From the NCBI GenBank assembly GCA_946482655.1, contig CAMLSA010000053.1, forward strand, positions 1 through 23,130: 23,130 nucleotides of DNA. Reading direction: 5' to 3'. Numbering within the stretch: the stretch's first letter is position 1; each line of letters begins with the position of its first letter. The notes beneath the pieces were generated by a model. It made no database searches, was not told the DNA's origin, and saw only the letters and a program-made list of their open reading frames with translations. The stretch is from an uncultured Sphingomonas sp. Its GTDB lineage: Bacteria; Pseudomonadota; Alphaproteobacteria; Sphingomonadales; Sphingomonadaceae. A program made the position numbers and the translations under genes. This document shows, in pieces, positions 1-7,495 of the stretch.

Positions 1-1662
1 GATATTCTCATCGATCAGCCGACGCCCGAGGACCAGATCCTGATCGACGCCTTCCGGACGATGAAGACGCCGACCTATCTTGGCTTCGCATCGAACGCGA
101 CCAACAAGACCTTCATGACACTCGATCAGGAAAATTTCCTGCGCGACTTCCTGAACCAGACCAAGCCCGGCAATGTCCACCCGACGAGCATCCGCCTGCT
201 CGCCGACGATGACGGCGTGATGCGCAGCTGGCCGAATCAGCCGCGCGAACTGCCGCCGCTGATGGCCAATTCGCTGACGCAGGGCTACGAAAGTTTTCGC
301 GACTTCCAGGGATCGATCCGATACCGGCTGCCGAAGTTCGAGGACCGCCCGGTCTTCGACAAGTTCCCCATCGAGATCATCGCCAATCCGGACCTGATCG
401 AGGCCTTCAGACCGCAGATCCAAGGCCGGTATATCCTGATCGGCGGGGACATTCCCGATGTCGACCAATTCATCACGCCGGCCTCGCGCATCAACCAGGG
501 CGAAACGACGATCGGCCTCGAAATTCACGCGACGCTACTCGCCCAGATGCTTGATAACATCATGCCGAAGCGAATCGCCGGCTGGGGCTTGTGGCTGATC
601 GCGCTCGGCGTCGTGGCGCTCGGCGCGCTGACCGCCGTGTCGAACATGAAGATCTGGAAGCTCAGCCTGATGCTGCTGATCCAAGCGGCCGCGATCGTGG
701 CGGCGCCCTTCATCTGGCAGTTCAACGGCGTCGACACCCAGGGGCTGCCGGTATTCGGCTGGCTGATCGGCTGGGTGTTCGCCTACTCGGCGGTGGGCAC
801 CGCAGCTCGTGGCATCAATTCGGAGCAGCGCAATTTCGCACAGTCGGCGCTCGGAAAATATCTGCCCCGCGACATCGCCGCCGACATCATGAAGAATCCT
901 GAGCGCCTCCAGCTCCATGGCGAGAAGCGCGAGATCTTCGCGCTGTTCAGCGACCTCGAGGGCTTCACCAAGCTCAGTCATCAGATCGAGCCGGAAATGG
1001 TGGCCTTCCTGCTCAACAAATATCTCGACGTGCTATCGGAGACCGTCCTCGAATATGGCGGCACCATCGACAAGTTCGTCGGCGACGCGATCGTCGCCTT
1101 CTGGGGCGCGCCGATCAGCCGGCCCGACGATGCCGACCGCGCGGTCAAATGCGCGATCGCCATGTACGAAGCTGGAGAGAAATTCCGCCGGGAGGCGCCC
1201 GAAGGCGTGCCGCCGATCGGCGTGACCCGGGTCGGCGTTCATCGCGGTGAGGCGATCGTCGGCAATTTCGGCGGCGAAGGCCGCATCCAATACACCGCGC
1301 TCGGCGACTCGATGAACACCGCTTCGCGCCTCGAAGGCGCGAACAAATATCTCAAGACCAAGACTTTGGTCAGCGATACCGTCGTCGAGAAGTCGACATT
1401 CGGCCTCTTCCGTCCGATGGGCAGGATCGCCGTTTCCGGGCGGTCGACCCCGATGATTATTTTCGAACCGGTTCCGCATTTTTCCATGGAGGCTGTGCAA
1501 CAGTTCACAGACACGCTCCGTAGATTCGACGATGGAGATGTCAGTGTATTGGCCGAGTTCGAACAAATGGCCGTAACGAATCCTGATGATCTGGCGCTAT
1601 CGAATCTGATAAAGCGTCTTCATGAGGTAGGACCTGGAGGTTATAGTGCCCTGGACAAATAA
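1..1662 (+). CDS. CHASE2-domain class III adenylate/guanylate cyclase (5'-truncated by window edge)
   Basis: The reading frame is open from base 1, so the true start lies upstream; the ATG at 61 is internal. The N-terminal half resembles the end of a periplasmic CHASE2 sensor domain. Three hydrophobic membrane segments follow at about 574-642, 661-723 and 742-807, then a cytoplasmic class III nucleotidyl cyclase domain from about 930. The two metal-binding aspartates are present (FSDLEGF, Asp codon 952-954; VGDAIVAFWG, Asp codon 1084-1086). So are the purine-recognition Lys (codon 1072-1074) and the Asn and Arg of the GDSMNTASRLE segment (codons 1315-1317 and 1327-1329), so the enzyme should be active. 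Lys in this position favours ATP and cAMP production (family knowledge). The last 200 bases are visibly less GC-rich. The next gene overlaps by 17 bases, which suggests that the two products work together. Confidence 0.93.
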   Translation, partial: DILIDQPTPEDQILIDAFRTMKTPTYLGFASNATNKTFMTLDQENFLRDFLNQTKPGNVHPTSIRLLADDDGVMRSWPNQPRELPPLMANSLTQGYESFRDFQGSIRYRLPKFEDRPVFDKFPIEIIANPDLIEAFRPQIQGRYILIGGDIPDVDQFITPASRINQGETTIGLEIHATLLAQMLDNIMPKRIAGWGLWLIALGVVALGALTAVSNMKIWKLSLMLLIQAAAIVAAPFIWQFNGVDTQGLPVFGWLIGWVFAYSAVGTAARGINSEQRNFAQSALGKYLPRDIAADIMKNPERLQLHGEKREIFALFSDLEGFTKLSHQIEPEMVAFLLNKYLDVLSETVLEYGGTIDKFVGDAIVAFWGAPISRPDDADRAVKCAIAMYEAGEKFRREAPEGVPPIGVTRVGVHRGEAIVGNFGGEGRIQYTALGDSMNTASRLEGANKYLKTKTLVSDTVVEKSTFGLFRPMGRIAVSGRSTPMIIFEPVPHFSMEAVQQFTDTLRRFDDGDVSVLAEFEQMAVTNPDDLALSNLIKRLHEVGPGGYSALDK

Positions 1663-2404
1663 ACGCCGGCCGCAGGCTGTACTCGCGGCATTCGCAGGAT
1701 TGATGCTCGCAGGTACCGCCGTCGCGGCGCCGCTGGTCGTCCGCTCGGCGGGCCCGTCGGCCAAGACCTACCCGGCGGGGAAGGCGCTTGCCGACAATGC
1801 GAAGATCACGCTCAAGGCGGGTGATACGATCGTCCTGCTCGACGGCCGGGGTACCCGCACGCTGAGCGGTCCCGGCACCTTCAACGCCACCGCCTCGGCG
1901 ACCGCCGCCGCGACCACGGGCTCGACGCTCAACGCACTGGTTTCCGGCGGTGGCGAGCGCCGCGCGCGGATCGGAGCGGTGCGCAGCGCCAGCGGCATCG
2001 ATAAAAATGCCGGCAAGAACCCGAACGTCTGGTACGTCGACATCGGCCGCAGCTCGAACATGTGCATCGCCGACACCTCGACCGTAACGGTGTGGCGCCC
2101 CGACGCGACCTCGGCAGCGACCGTCACCGTCACCGGCCCCGGCGGTGCTTCGGGTAAGATCGACCTCGCTCCCGGTCAGGCCGCCGCGCTGTGGCCGGCG
2201 GACGTGCCGGTCACCAACGGCGGCCAGTACAAGCTGAGCTGGGAGGGGGCCAAGGCACCGACCGCACTCAAGTTCGTGGTGGTCAAGCCCGGCTCGGCAG
2301 GGCTTGAGGACATGGCCCAATCGCTGATCAAGGCGGGTTGCAATGCGCAACTCGATCTCCTGATCCAGACGGTTGCGCTGCCCGACGGAGCTCCGAAAGG
2401 CTGA
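1646..2404 (+). CDS. Exported protein, FecR-like N-terminal region, coupled to the cyclase gene
   Basis: This 252-residue protein starts with GTG. A GGAGG ribosome site at 1636-1640 lies five bases before the start and fixes it, although it falls inside the cyclase reading frame. The N-terminus has two Arg and a Lys followed by a hydrophobic stretch ending AVA, with predicted cleavage near residue 27, so the mature protein should be periplasmic. Residues about 30-75 (VVRSAG...LKAGDTIVLLDGRGTRTLSGPGTF) look like the beta-rich start of FecR-type domains; the rest is Thr/Ala/Gly-rich and I do not recognise it. The 17-base overlap with the CHASE2 cyclase suggests translational coupling and perhaps a role as periplasmic partner of its sensor domain; that role is inference. 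A hairpin terminator follows the stop. Confidence 0.85.
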   Translation: MPWTNKRRPQAVLAAFAGLMLAGTAVAAPLVVRSAGPSAKTYPAGKALADNAKITLKAGDTIVLLDGRGTRTLSGPGTFNATASATAAATTGSTLNALVSGGGERRARIGAVRSASGIDKNAGKNPNVWYVDIGRSSNMCIADTSTVTVWRPDATSAATVTVTGPGGASGKIDLAPGQAAALWPADVPVTNGGQYKLSWEGAKAPTALKFVVVKPGSAGLEDMAQSLIKAGCNAQLDLLIQTVALPDGAPKG

Positions 2405-2423
2405 ACTCCTGGTGGGAATCGGA

Positions 2424-2457
2424 AAAGGGCCGGCGGGGCGACTCGCCGGCCTTCTTC
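2424..2457 (+). terminator. Rho-independent terminator after the cyclase/exported-protein pair
   Basis: A perfect 8-bp stem, GGCCGGCG (2428-2435) and CGCCGGCC (2444-2451), has an 8-base loop. It is preceded by an A run (2423-2426) and followed by TTCTTCGTT. It starts 23 bases after the stop of the exported protein and 85 bases before cysS, so it should separate the two transcription units. The U tract is interrupted by cytosines, so termination may be partial. Confidence 0.75.
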
Positions 2458-2535
2458 GTTGGCGCGCGCTATCACCGCGGCGAGCGGCGCAAAATCCCTC
2501 TGGAGCCTTGGCCGTTATCGCCTATGGAAGCGCGC

Positions 2536-4068
2536 ATGACCGACACCGATCCCTTCGGCGCTCCGTTGATGCTGTTCGACAGCCTTACCCGCGCCGCGCG
2601 CCCGTTCGCACCGATCGATCCCGCGATGGTGCGGCTCTACAGCTGCGGACCCACCGTCTATAATTTCGCCCATCTCGGCAATCTGCGGGCCTATGTCTTC
2701 ACCGACACGTTGCGCAGAACGCTCAACTGGAAGGGCTGGCCGGTCAATCATGTCATCAACATCACCGATGTCGGGCACCTCGCCTCCGATGCCGACGAAG
2801 GCGACGACAAGATGGAGACGGCCGCGGCCAAGGCGGCCAAGACGATCTGGGAGATCGCCGCCTTCTACACCGAGGCGTTCAAGGCCGATCTGAAGGCGCT
2901 CAACATCGCCTCGCCGACTCTGTGGAGCGTAGCCACGGACCATATACAGGACATGATCGCCTTCGCCCGGACGATCGAGGACGCCGGCGCCAGCTACGAG
3001 CTCGACAACGGCCTCTATTTCGACACTTCGAAAGTACCGGAATATGGCCGCCTGGCGGGCGCCCGCGCCGACGACACCGTCGCCCGCATCGCCGAGGTCC
3101 AAGGCAAGCGCAATCCCGCCGACTTCGCACTGTGGCGGCGTTCGGCACCGGGCGAGCGGCGTCAGATGGAATGGCTGTCGCCCTGGGGCCCCGGCGCGCC
3201 GGGCTGGCACCTCGAATGCTCGGTGATGAGCATGAAATATTTGGGCACGCAGTTCGATATCCACACGGGCGGCATCGACCATCGCGAGATCCACCATTGC
3301 AACGAGATCGCGCAGAACCAGGCTTTCACCCGCTCGGGCGAGTCAGGCGCCAATTTCTGGATGCACAATAATTTCCTCGTCGATCGCGGCGGCAAGATGT
3401 CCAAATCGAAGGGCGGTTTCGCGACGCTCGCGAGCGTGATCGCCAAGGGGGTCCATCCCCTCGCCTACCGGCTGCTCTGCCTGTCGGCGCATTATCGCTC
3501 AGAGCTGGAATTCTCGCCCGAGGCGCTGACCGCGGCGCTGACGCGGCTGCAGCGGCTGGTGATCGCGGCCGAGCAGCTCCGCGCACAGGCCGGGCATCCC
3601 GAATGGCTACGGATCGTGGATGAGGCGTCGGCCAGTAAAGGCGCATCCTTCGCTTATCAGCGGTCTGTCGTGGAGCATGGCCTGACTCCCGGCGCGCAGG
3701 CTCTCATCGCCAAGTTCGACGAAGCGTTGGCAAACGATCTCATGGTGCCCCAGGCTCTACCGCTGCTCGAGATAGCGCTTTCGAACAAAACCCTGGCAAC
3801 CGACGAAAAACTGCGCGTCGTGGCCAGCATGGACCTTGCGCTGGGGCTGGATCTGCTGAACATTCGGCGGGTCGACTTGCGAGTGCGTCCGGCGGACGCC
3901 AGGCTAACGGAAACCGACATCGACAAGCTTGTCGAGCTACGCCAGGACGCACGTGCCAACAAGGATTACGCCAGCTCCGACGCTATTCGGGATAGCCTTG
4001 AAAAGCGCGGCGTCGCGGTCATGGATGGAGCGGGCGCAATGCGCTGGGACTGGATTCTCGATATCTGA
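2536..4068 (+). CDS. cysS: Cysteinyl-tRNA synthetase
   Basis: This class I aminoacyl-tRNA synthetase charges tRNA-Cys in the cytoplasm. With the start at 2536 the protein has 510 residues, slightly longer than the usual 460-500. Class signatures are clear: CGPTVYNFAHLGNLRAY near residue 40, with the zinc Cys and the HLGN form of the HIGH motif; the central ECSVMSMKYLG and GGIDHREIHHCNEIAQ segments with further zinc ligands; and GGKMSKSKGGF as KMSKS loop. The C-terminus (KDYASSDAIRDSLEKRGVAV) is the typical CysRS tail. The ATG at 2536 has GGAAG at 2526-2530, five bases upstream; the in-frame ATG at 2524 lacks a well-placed site. From about 3610 to the end the codon use is less GC3-biased than in the first two thirds, though the frame stays intact. 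Confidence 0.96.
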   Translation: MTDTDPFGAPLMLFDSLTRAARPFAPIDPAMVRLYSCGPTVYNFAHLGNLRAYVFTDTLRRTLNWKGWPVNHVINITDVGHLASDADEGDDKMETAAAKAAKTIWEIAAFYTEAFKADLKALNIASPTLWSVATDHIQDMIAFARTIEDAGASYELDNGLYFDTSKVPEYGRLAGARADDTVARIAEVQGKRNPADFALWRRSAPGERRQMEWLSPWGPGAPGWHLECSVMSMKYLGTQFDIHTGGIDHREIHHCNEIAQNQAFTRSGESGANFWMHNNFLVDRGGKMSKSKGGFATLASVIAKGVHPLAYRLLCLSAHYRSELEFSPEALTAALTRLQRLVIAAEQLRAQAGHPEWLRIVDEASASKGASFAYQRSVVEHGLTPGAQALIAKFDEALANDLMVPQALPLLEIALSNKTLATDEKLRVVASMDLALGLDLLNIRRVDLRVRPADARLTETDIDKLVELRQDARANKDYASSDAIRDSLEKRGVAVMDGAGAMRWDWILDI

Positions 4069-4149
4069 AACAAAACTGCGGAGTAAACCCGCAAGCGACT
4101 GTAAAAAACCCTGTTCCCCGTCGCCGAAATGACATAGCAATCCACGATC

Positions 4150-4179
4150 TTGCGTCGCCGTAGCAGGGCCGCGACGCAA
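4150..4179 (+). promoter_or_regulatory. Inverted repeat in the leader of the ThDP-enzyme gene
   Basis: A perfect 9-bp dyad, TTGCGTCGC (4150-4158) and GCGACGCAA (4171-4179), with a 12-base spacer. It ends three bases before the GGGGGAG ribosome site (4183-4189) of the gene starting at 4196. It could be an operator or an RNA hairpin affecting initiation. It is not a terminator because no T run follows. The rest of the 127-base gap after cysS holds only a 5-bp stem (TGCGG 4077-4081 with CCGCA 4089-4093) and no convincing promoter. Confidence 0.5.
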
Positions 4180-4195
4180 ACAGGGGGAGCATCAC

Positions 4196-5845
4196 ATGGC
4201 GACCAAGGCATCCGATTTGTTCATCCAGTGCCTGGAGGAAGAGGGCTGCGAATATATCTTCGGCGTCCCCGGAGAAGAAAATCTCGACATGCTCGACAGC
4301 TTGTCGCGATCGAAAAAGATAAAGCTGATCCTTACCAGGCACGAACAGGGTGCCGGCTTCATGGCCGCAACCTATGGCCGCCACACCGGCAAGACCGGCG
4401 TCTGCATGGCGACGCTCGGGCCCGGCGCCACCAACTTCGTCACAGCGGCCGCCTATGCGCAACTCGGTGGCATGCCGATCCTGATGGTCACCGGCCAGAA
4501 GCCGATCAAGAAGTCGAAGCAGGGCCGCTTCCAGATCCTCGACGTGGTCGACATGATGAAGCCGATCACCAAGTTCACCCATCAGCTCGCCTCGGCGGAC
4601 AACATCCCGAGCCGCATCCGCGAAGCCTATCGCCTTGCCGAGGAAGAGAAGCCGGGCGCCACTCATATCGAGTTCCCCGAGGACGTCGCCGACGAGCATA
4701 CTGATTCGGTGCCGATCAAGCCGTCGCTGGCCCGTCGCCCCTCGGCGGAGCCGAAGGCGGTGCGGGCCGCGGTCAAGATGATCGAGGACGCCAGATCACC
4801 GGTTCTGGTGATCGGCGCCGGCGGCAATCGCAAGCAGACCGGCCGGATGCTGCTCCAGTTCATCGAGAAGACCGGCATCCCCTTCGTGACCACGCAACTC
4901 GGCAAGGGCGTGATCGACGAATGCCATCCGAAGTTCCTCGGCTGCGCGGCGCTGTCGGCGGGCGATTTCGTGCACCGCTCGATCGAGCATGCCGATCTGA
5001 TCGTTAACATCGGCCACGACGTGATCGAGAAGCCGCCCTTCTTCATGAGGGAAGGCGGCACACCGGTTATCCACATCAGCACCAAGTCGGCCGAAGTCGA
5101 CCCGGTCTATTTCCCCAATGTCGAGGTGATCGGCGACATCGCCAACGCCATTTGGCAGATGAAGGAGGACATCGTCCCCTCGGGTCGCTGGGATTTCGGC
5201 TTCATGCTGAAGGCGCGGGCGGCCGAGGTGGCCCATACCGAATCGCTGGAAGGCGACACCCGCTTCCCGATCTTCCCGCCGCACCTCGTCCGCGAGATCC
5301 GCAGCGCGATGCCGGCGGACGGCATCATCTGCCTCGACAACGGCGTCTACAAGATCTGGTTCGCCCGCAACTATCCGGCGCGCCAGCAGAACACCGTATT
5401 GCTCGACAATGCCCTCGCGACGATGGGCGCGGGTCTGCCGTCGGCGATGGCCTCGGCCATGGTCTATCCCAACAAGAAGATCATGGCGATCTGCGGCGAC
5501 GGCGGCTTCATGATGAACAGCCAGGAGATGGAGACCGCGGTGCGCCTCGGTCTCAACATCACTGTGCTGATCCTCAACGACTCGTCCTACGGCATGATTC
5601 GTTGGAAGCAGGCGAACATGGGCTTCGAGGACTGGGGCCTCACCTATGGCAATCCCGACTTCGTCAAATATGCGGAGGCCTATGGCGCCATGGGCCACCG
5701 CGTCGAAAGCGCGGATCATTTGACCAAGCTGCTCAAGCACTGCCTCGATACGCCCGGCGTTCACCTGATCGACTGTCCCGTCGACTATTCGGAGAACGAC
5801 CAGATCCTGAACAAGGACATCAAGGACCTCAGCAAGAAGGTTTGA
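4196..5845 (+). CDS. ThDP-dependent acetolactate synthase-like enzyme (catabolic AlsS type)
   Basis: A 549-residue thiamine diphosphate enzyme with the full PYR, central and PP domain layout of acetolactate synthases. The catalytic Glu is Glu50 in LTRHEQGAGFMA. The ThDP/magnesium motif is GDG at 434-436 running to Asn461-Asp462. The C-terminus (LIDCPVDYSEND) matches catabolic AlsS-type enzymes rather than the biosynthetic IlvB type, as I remember those families. No small regulatory subunit gene lies beside it, which also argues against biosynthetic IlvB. The start has an excellent ribosome site, AGGGGGAG, six bases upstream. The neighbour is an aldehyde dehydrogenase on the same strand, so the substrate may be another 2-oxoacid that is decarboxylated to an aldehyde. 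Fold and cofactor are secure; the exact reaction is not. Confidence 0.88.
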   Translation: MATKASDLFIQCLEEEGCEYIFGVPGEENLDMLDSLSRSKKIKLILTRHEQGAGFMAATYGRHTGKTGVCMATLGPGATNFVTAAAYAQLGGMPILMVTGQKPIKKSKQGRFQILDVVDMMKPITKFTHQLASADNIPSRIREAYRLAEEEKPGATHIEFPEDVADEHTDSVPIKPSLARRPSAEPKAVRAAVKMIEDARSPVLVIGAGGNRKQTGRMLLQFIEKTGIPFVTTQLGKGVIDECHPKFLGCAALSAGDFVHRSIEHADLIVNIGHDVIEKPPFFMREGGTPVIHISTKSAEVDPVYFPNVEVIGDIANAIWQMKEDIVPSGRWDFGFMLKARAAEVAHTESLEGDTRFPIFPPHLVREIRSAMPADGIICLDNGVYKIWFARNYPARQQNTVLLDNALATMGAGLPSAMASAMVYPNKKIMAICGDGGFMMNSQEMETAVRLGLNITVLILNDSSYGMIRWKQANMGFEDWGLTYGNPDFVKYAEAYGAMGHRVESADHLTKLLKHCLDTPGVHLIDCPVDYSENDQILNKDIKDLSKKV

Positions 5846-5866
5846 TTGAGCCGTTATCCTCGAAGG

Positions 5867-5908
5867 CGGGGATCCATAGCCTCTGATCATCGAGCATATG
5901 GATCCCCG
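5867..5908 (+). repeat. Intergenic palindrome with 12-bp perfect arms
   Basis: CGGGGATCCATA (5867-5878) and TATGGATCCCCG (5897-5908) are perfect inverted arms around an 18-base loop. The stem can extend by G-U and A-U pairs. A second, shorter hairpin (ATCCC 5902-5906 with GGGAT 5916-5920) competes for the right arm. It fills the 98-base gap between the ThDP enzyme and the aldehyde dehydrogenase. It resembles dispersed GGATCCCCG-type palindromes of alphaproteobacterial intergenic regions (from memory). It may stabilise or attenuate the transcript; no T run follows it. Confidence 0.65.
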
Positions 5909-5943
5909 TTTCAGCGGGATGATGATGAAATGGATGGTCACCG

Positions 5944-7380
5944 ATGAAGCTTCAGGAAACCTACCCGCTCTACCTCGCCAACGAGGCGCAGCAGCCGAAT
6001 ACCGACCTCGAGGTGACCGACAAGTTCACTGGCGAGGTGGCGACGCTGGTTGCGCTGGCGGATGCCGAAACGATCGGCGCCGGCATCGAATGGGCGGTGA
6101 AGGCGGCCGAACCGATGGCGAAAATGGCCAGTTATGAGCGGCAGGCTGTTCTCCAGCATTGCGTCGACCGCTTCACCGCGCGCAAGGACGAGTTGGCCTA
6201 CGCGCTGTGCGTCGAGGCGGGCAAGCCGATCAATGATTCGCGGGGCGAGGTCGGCCGCCTGATCGACACCTTCCGGATCGCTGCCGAGGAATCGGTGCGG
6301 ATGACCGGCGAGGTTCAGCCGCTCGATATCTCGCCGCGCGCTCGGGGCTACCAGGGTATTTGGAAGCGGGTACCGATCGGCCCCTGCTCCTTCATCTCGC
6401 CATTCAACTTCCCGCTCAACCTCGCCGCCCACAAGATCGCGCCGGCCATCGCGGTTGGCTGCCCCTTCGTCATGAAGCCGGCGAGCCGCACCCCGCTCGG
6501 CGCAATCATCATGGGCGAGGTTCTGGCCGAGACCAACCTTCCCAAGGGCGCCTTCTCGATCCTGCCCGCCGCGCGCGACGGTGCGGATCTATTCACGACC
6601 GACGATCGACTCAAGCTGCTGTCCTTCACCGGTTCACCCGATGTGGGCTGGGATCTCAAGGCGCGCGCCGGCAAGAAGAAGGTGGTGCTCGAGCTGGGCG
6701 GCAACGCCGCGGTGGTCATCGACGCCGACGCCGATCTCGACGACGCGGTTGACCGCACCGTGTTCGGCGCCTTCTACCAGTCCGGCCAATCGTGCATCGG
6801 CGTGCAGCGCATCCTTGTCCATGATTCGGTTTACGACGCATTCAAGGCCAAGCTGGTGGCCAAGACCGCGACCCTGATCGCCGGCGATCCGCACGACGAG
6901 AACACGTTCGTCGGGCCGATGATCCACGTAAAGGAGGCGCAGCGCCTCGACAGCTGGATTCAGGAGGCGGTCGGCAAGGGAGCCAAGCTCCTGTGCGGCG
7001 GCAAGCGCGAAGGCGCGATGCTCGAAGCCACGCTGCTCGAAAATGTCGATCCCGACAGCAAGATCAACCGTGAGGAAGCATTCGGCCCGGCCGCTTTCCT
7101 GATCCGGTTCAAGGACTGGCATGAGGCGCTGAAGATCGTCAACGATTCGAAGTTCGGCCTGCAGGCGGGCATCTTCACGCGCGACATCTTCAAGATTCTC
7201 GATGCATGGGACGACCTCGACGTCGGCGGCGTCGTGGTCAACGACGTGCCGAGCTACCGGGTCGACAACATGCCTTATGGCGGCGTCAAGGATTCGGGCC
7301 TGGGCCGTGAGGGCATCAGGTTCGCAATGGAAGACATGACGGAGATTCGTAATCTCGTGATTCGCCGGCGAAACGTCTGA
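5944..7380 (+). CDS. NAD(P)-dependent aldehyde dehydrogenase
   Basis: A 478-residue soluble enzyme of the aldehyde dehydrogenase superfamily, oxidising an aldehyde to a carboxylate. The oxyanion Asn is Asn155 in PFNFPLN, the general base is Glu250 in VLELGGNA, and the catalytic nucleophile is Cys284 in SGQSCIGVQR. The late motif EEAFGPAAFL and the closing PYGGVKDSGLGREG are also present, so the enzyme is complete. It lies 98 bases after the AlsS-like gene on the same strand, with a palindrome between, and probably acts on that enzyme's product. A GGATGG site at 5932-5937, six bases upstream, supports the start. The sequence places it among lactaldehyde, glyceraldehyde or phosphonoacetaldehyde-type dehydrogenases, but the substrate cannot be read from sequence. 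Confidence 0.93.
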   Translation: MKLQETYPLYLANEAQQPNTDLEVTDKFTGEVATLVALADAETIGAGIEWAVKAAEPMAKMASYERQAVLQHCVDRFTARKDELAYALCVEAGKPINDSRGEVGRLIDTFRIAAEESVRMTGEVQPLDISPRARGYQGIWKRVPIGPCSFISPFNFPLNLAAHKIAPAIAVGCPFVMKPASRTPLGAIIMGEVLAETNLPKGAFSILPAARDGADLFTTDDRLKLLSFTGSPDVGWDLKARAGKKKVVLELGGNAAVVIDADADLDDAVDRTVFGAFYQSGQSCIGVQRILVHDSVYDAFKAKLVAKTATLIAGDPHDENTFVGPMIHVKEAQRLDSWIQEAVGKGAKLLCGGKREGAMLEATLLENVDPDSKINREEAFGPAAFLIRFKDWHEALKIVNDSKFGLQAGIFTRDIFKILDAWDDLDVGGVVVNDVPSYRVDNMPYGGVKDSGLGREGIRFAMEDMTEIRNLVIRRRNV

Positions 7381-7395
7381 TAAGTTTTTGAATGA

Positions 7396-7424
7396 TTGCA
7401 CTTGCGCCGCTAAAGGGTGATACA
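7396..7424 (+). promoter_or_regulatory. Possible promoter of the cytochrome operon
   Basis: TTGCAC (7396-7401) and GATACA (7419-7424) are spaced by 17 bases, a plausible housekeeping-type pair with a poor -10; TACAAA at 7421-7426 with an upstream TG is an alternative. Transcription would start near 7431, inside the motif that is shared with 22859-22881. The TTG start at 7496 lies about 65 bases downstream. This is a guess from spacing and partial consensus. Confidence 0.3.
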
Positions 7425-7448
7425 AACTCTTGATCGTAACGGCACCGG
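7406..7448 (+). repeat. Two-part intergenic motif, copy A (upstream of the cytochrome operon)
   Basis: GCCGCTAAAG (7406-7415) is followed after 10 bases by ACTCTTGATCGTA (7426-7438), then A, CGGC, A, CCGG to 7448. The same two blocks in the same order occur at 22833-22842 and 22859-22881, spaced by 16 bases, with two mismatches in the 23-base second block. GCCGCTA (7406-7412) and TAACGGC (7437-7443) form an imperfect inverted repeat that is perfect in copy B. It is either a shared operator or leader structure, or a dispersed repeat. Confidence 0.6.
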
Positions 7449-7495
7449 GGCAAGCGTGACGTTTCGAGTGCGGTCGGCAGTTAGGGAGCGCCGAA

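Noticed and set aside
2338..2535. A longer cysS start at or before 2524
   Set aside because: The upstream part overlaps the preceding gene and its terminator and has no CysRS character; the ATG at 2536 has a well-placed GGAAG.
7406..7426. A SAM-II-like riboswitch suggested by GCTAAAG
   Set aside because: The pseudoknot pattern and other conserved segments are missing, and the downstream genes are not in methionine metabolism.
7426..7448. An FNR/FixK site (TTGAT half) in the shared motif
   Set aside because: Only one half-site is present in both copies; the matching ATCAA half is absent at the required spacing.
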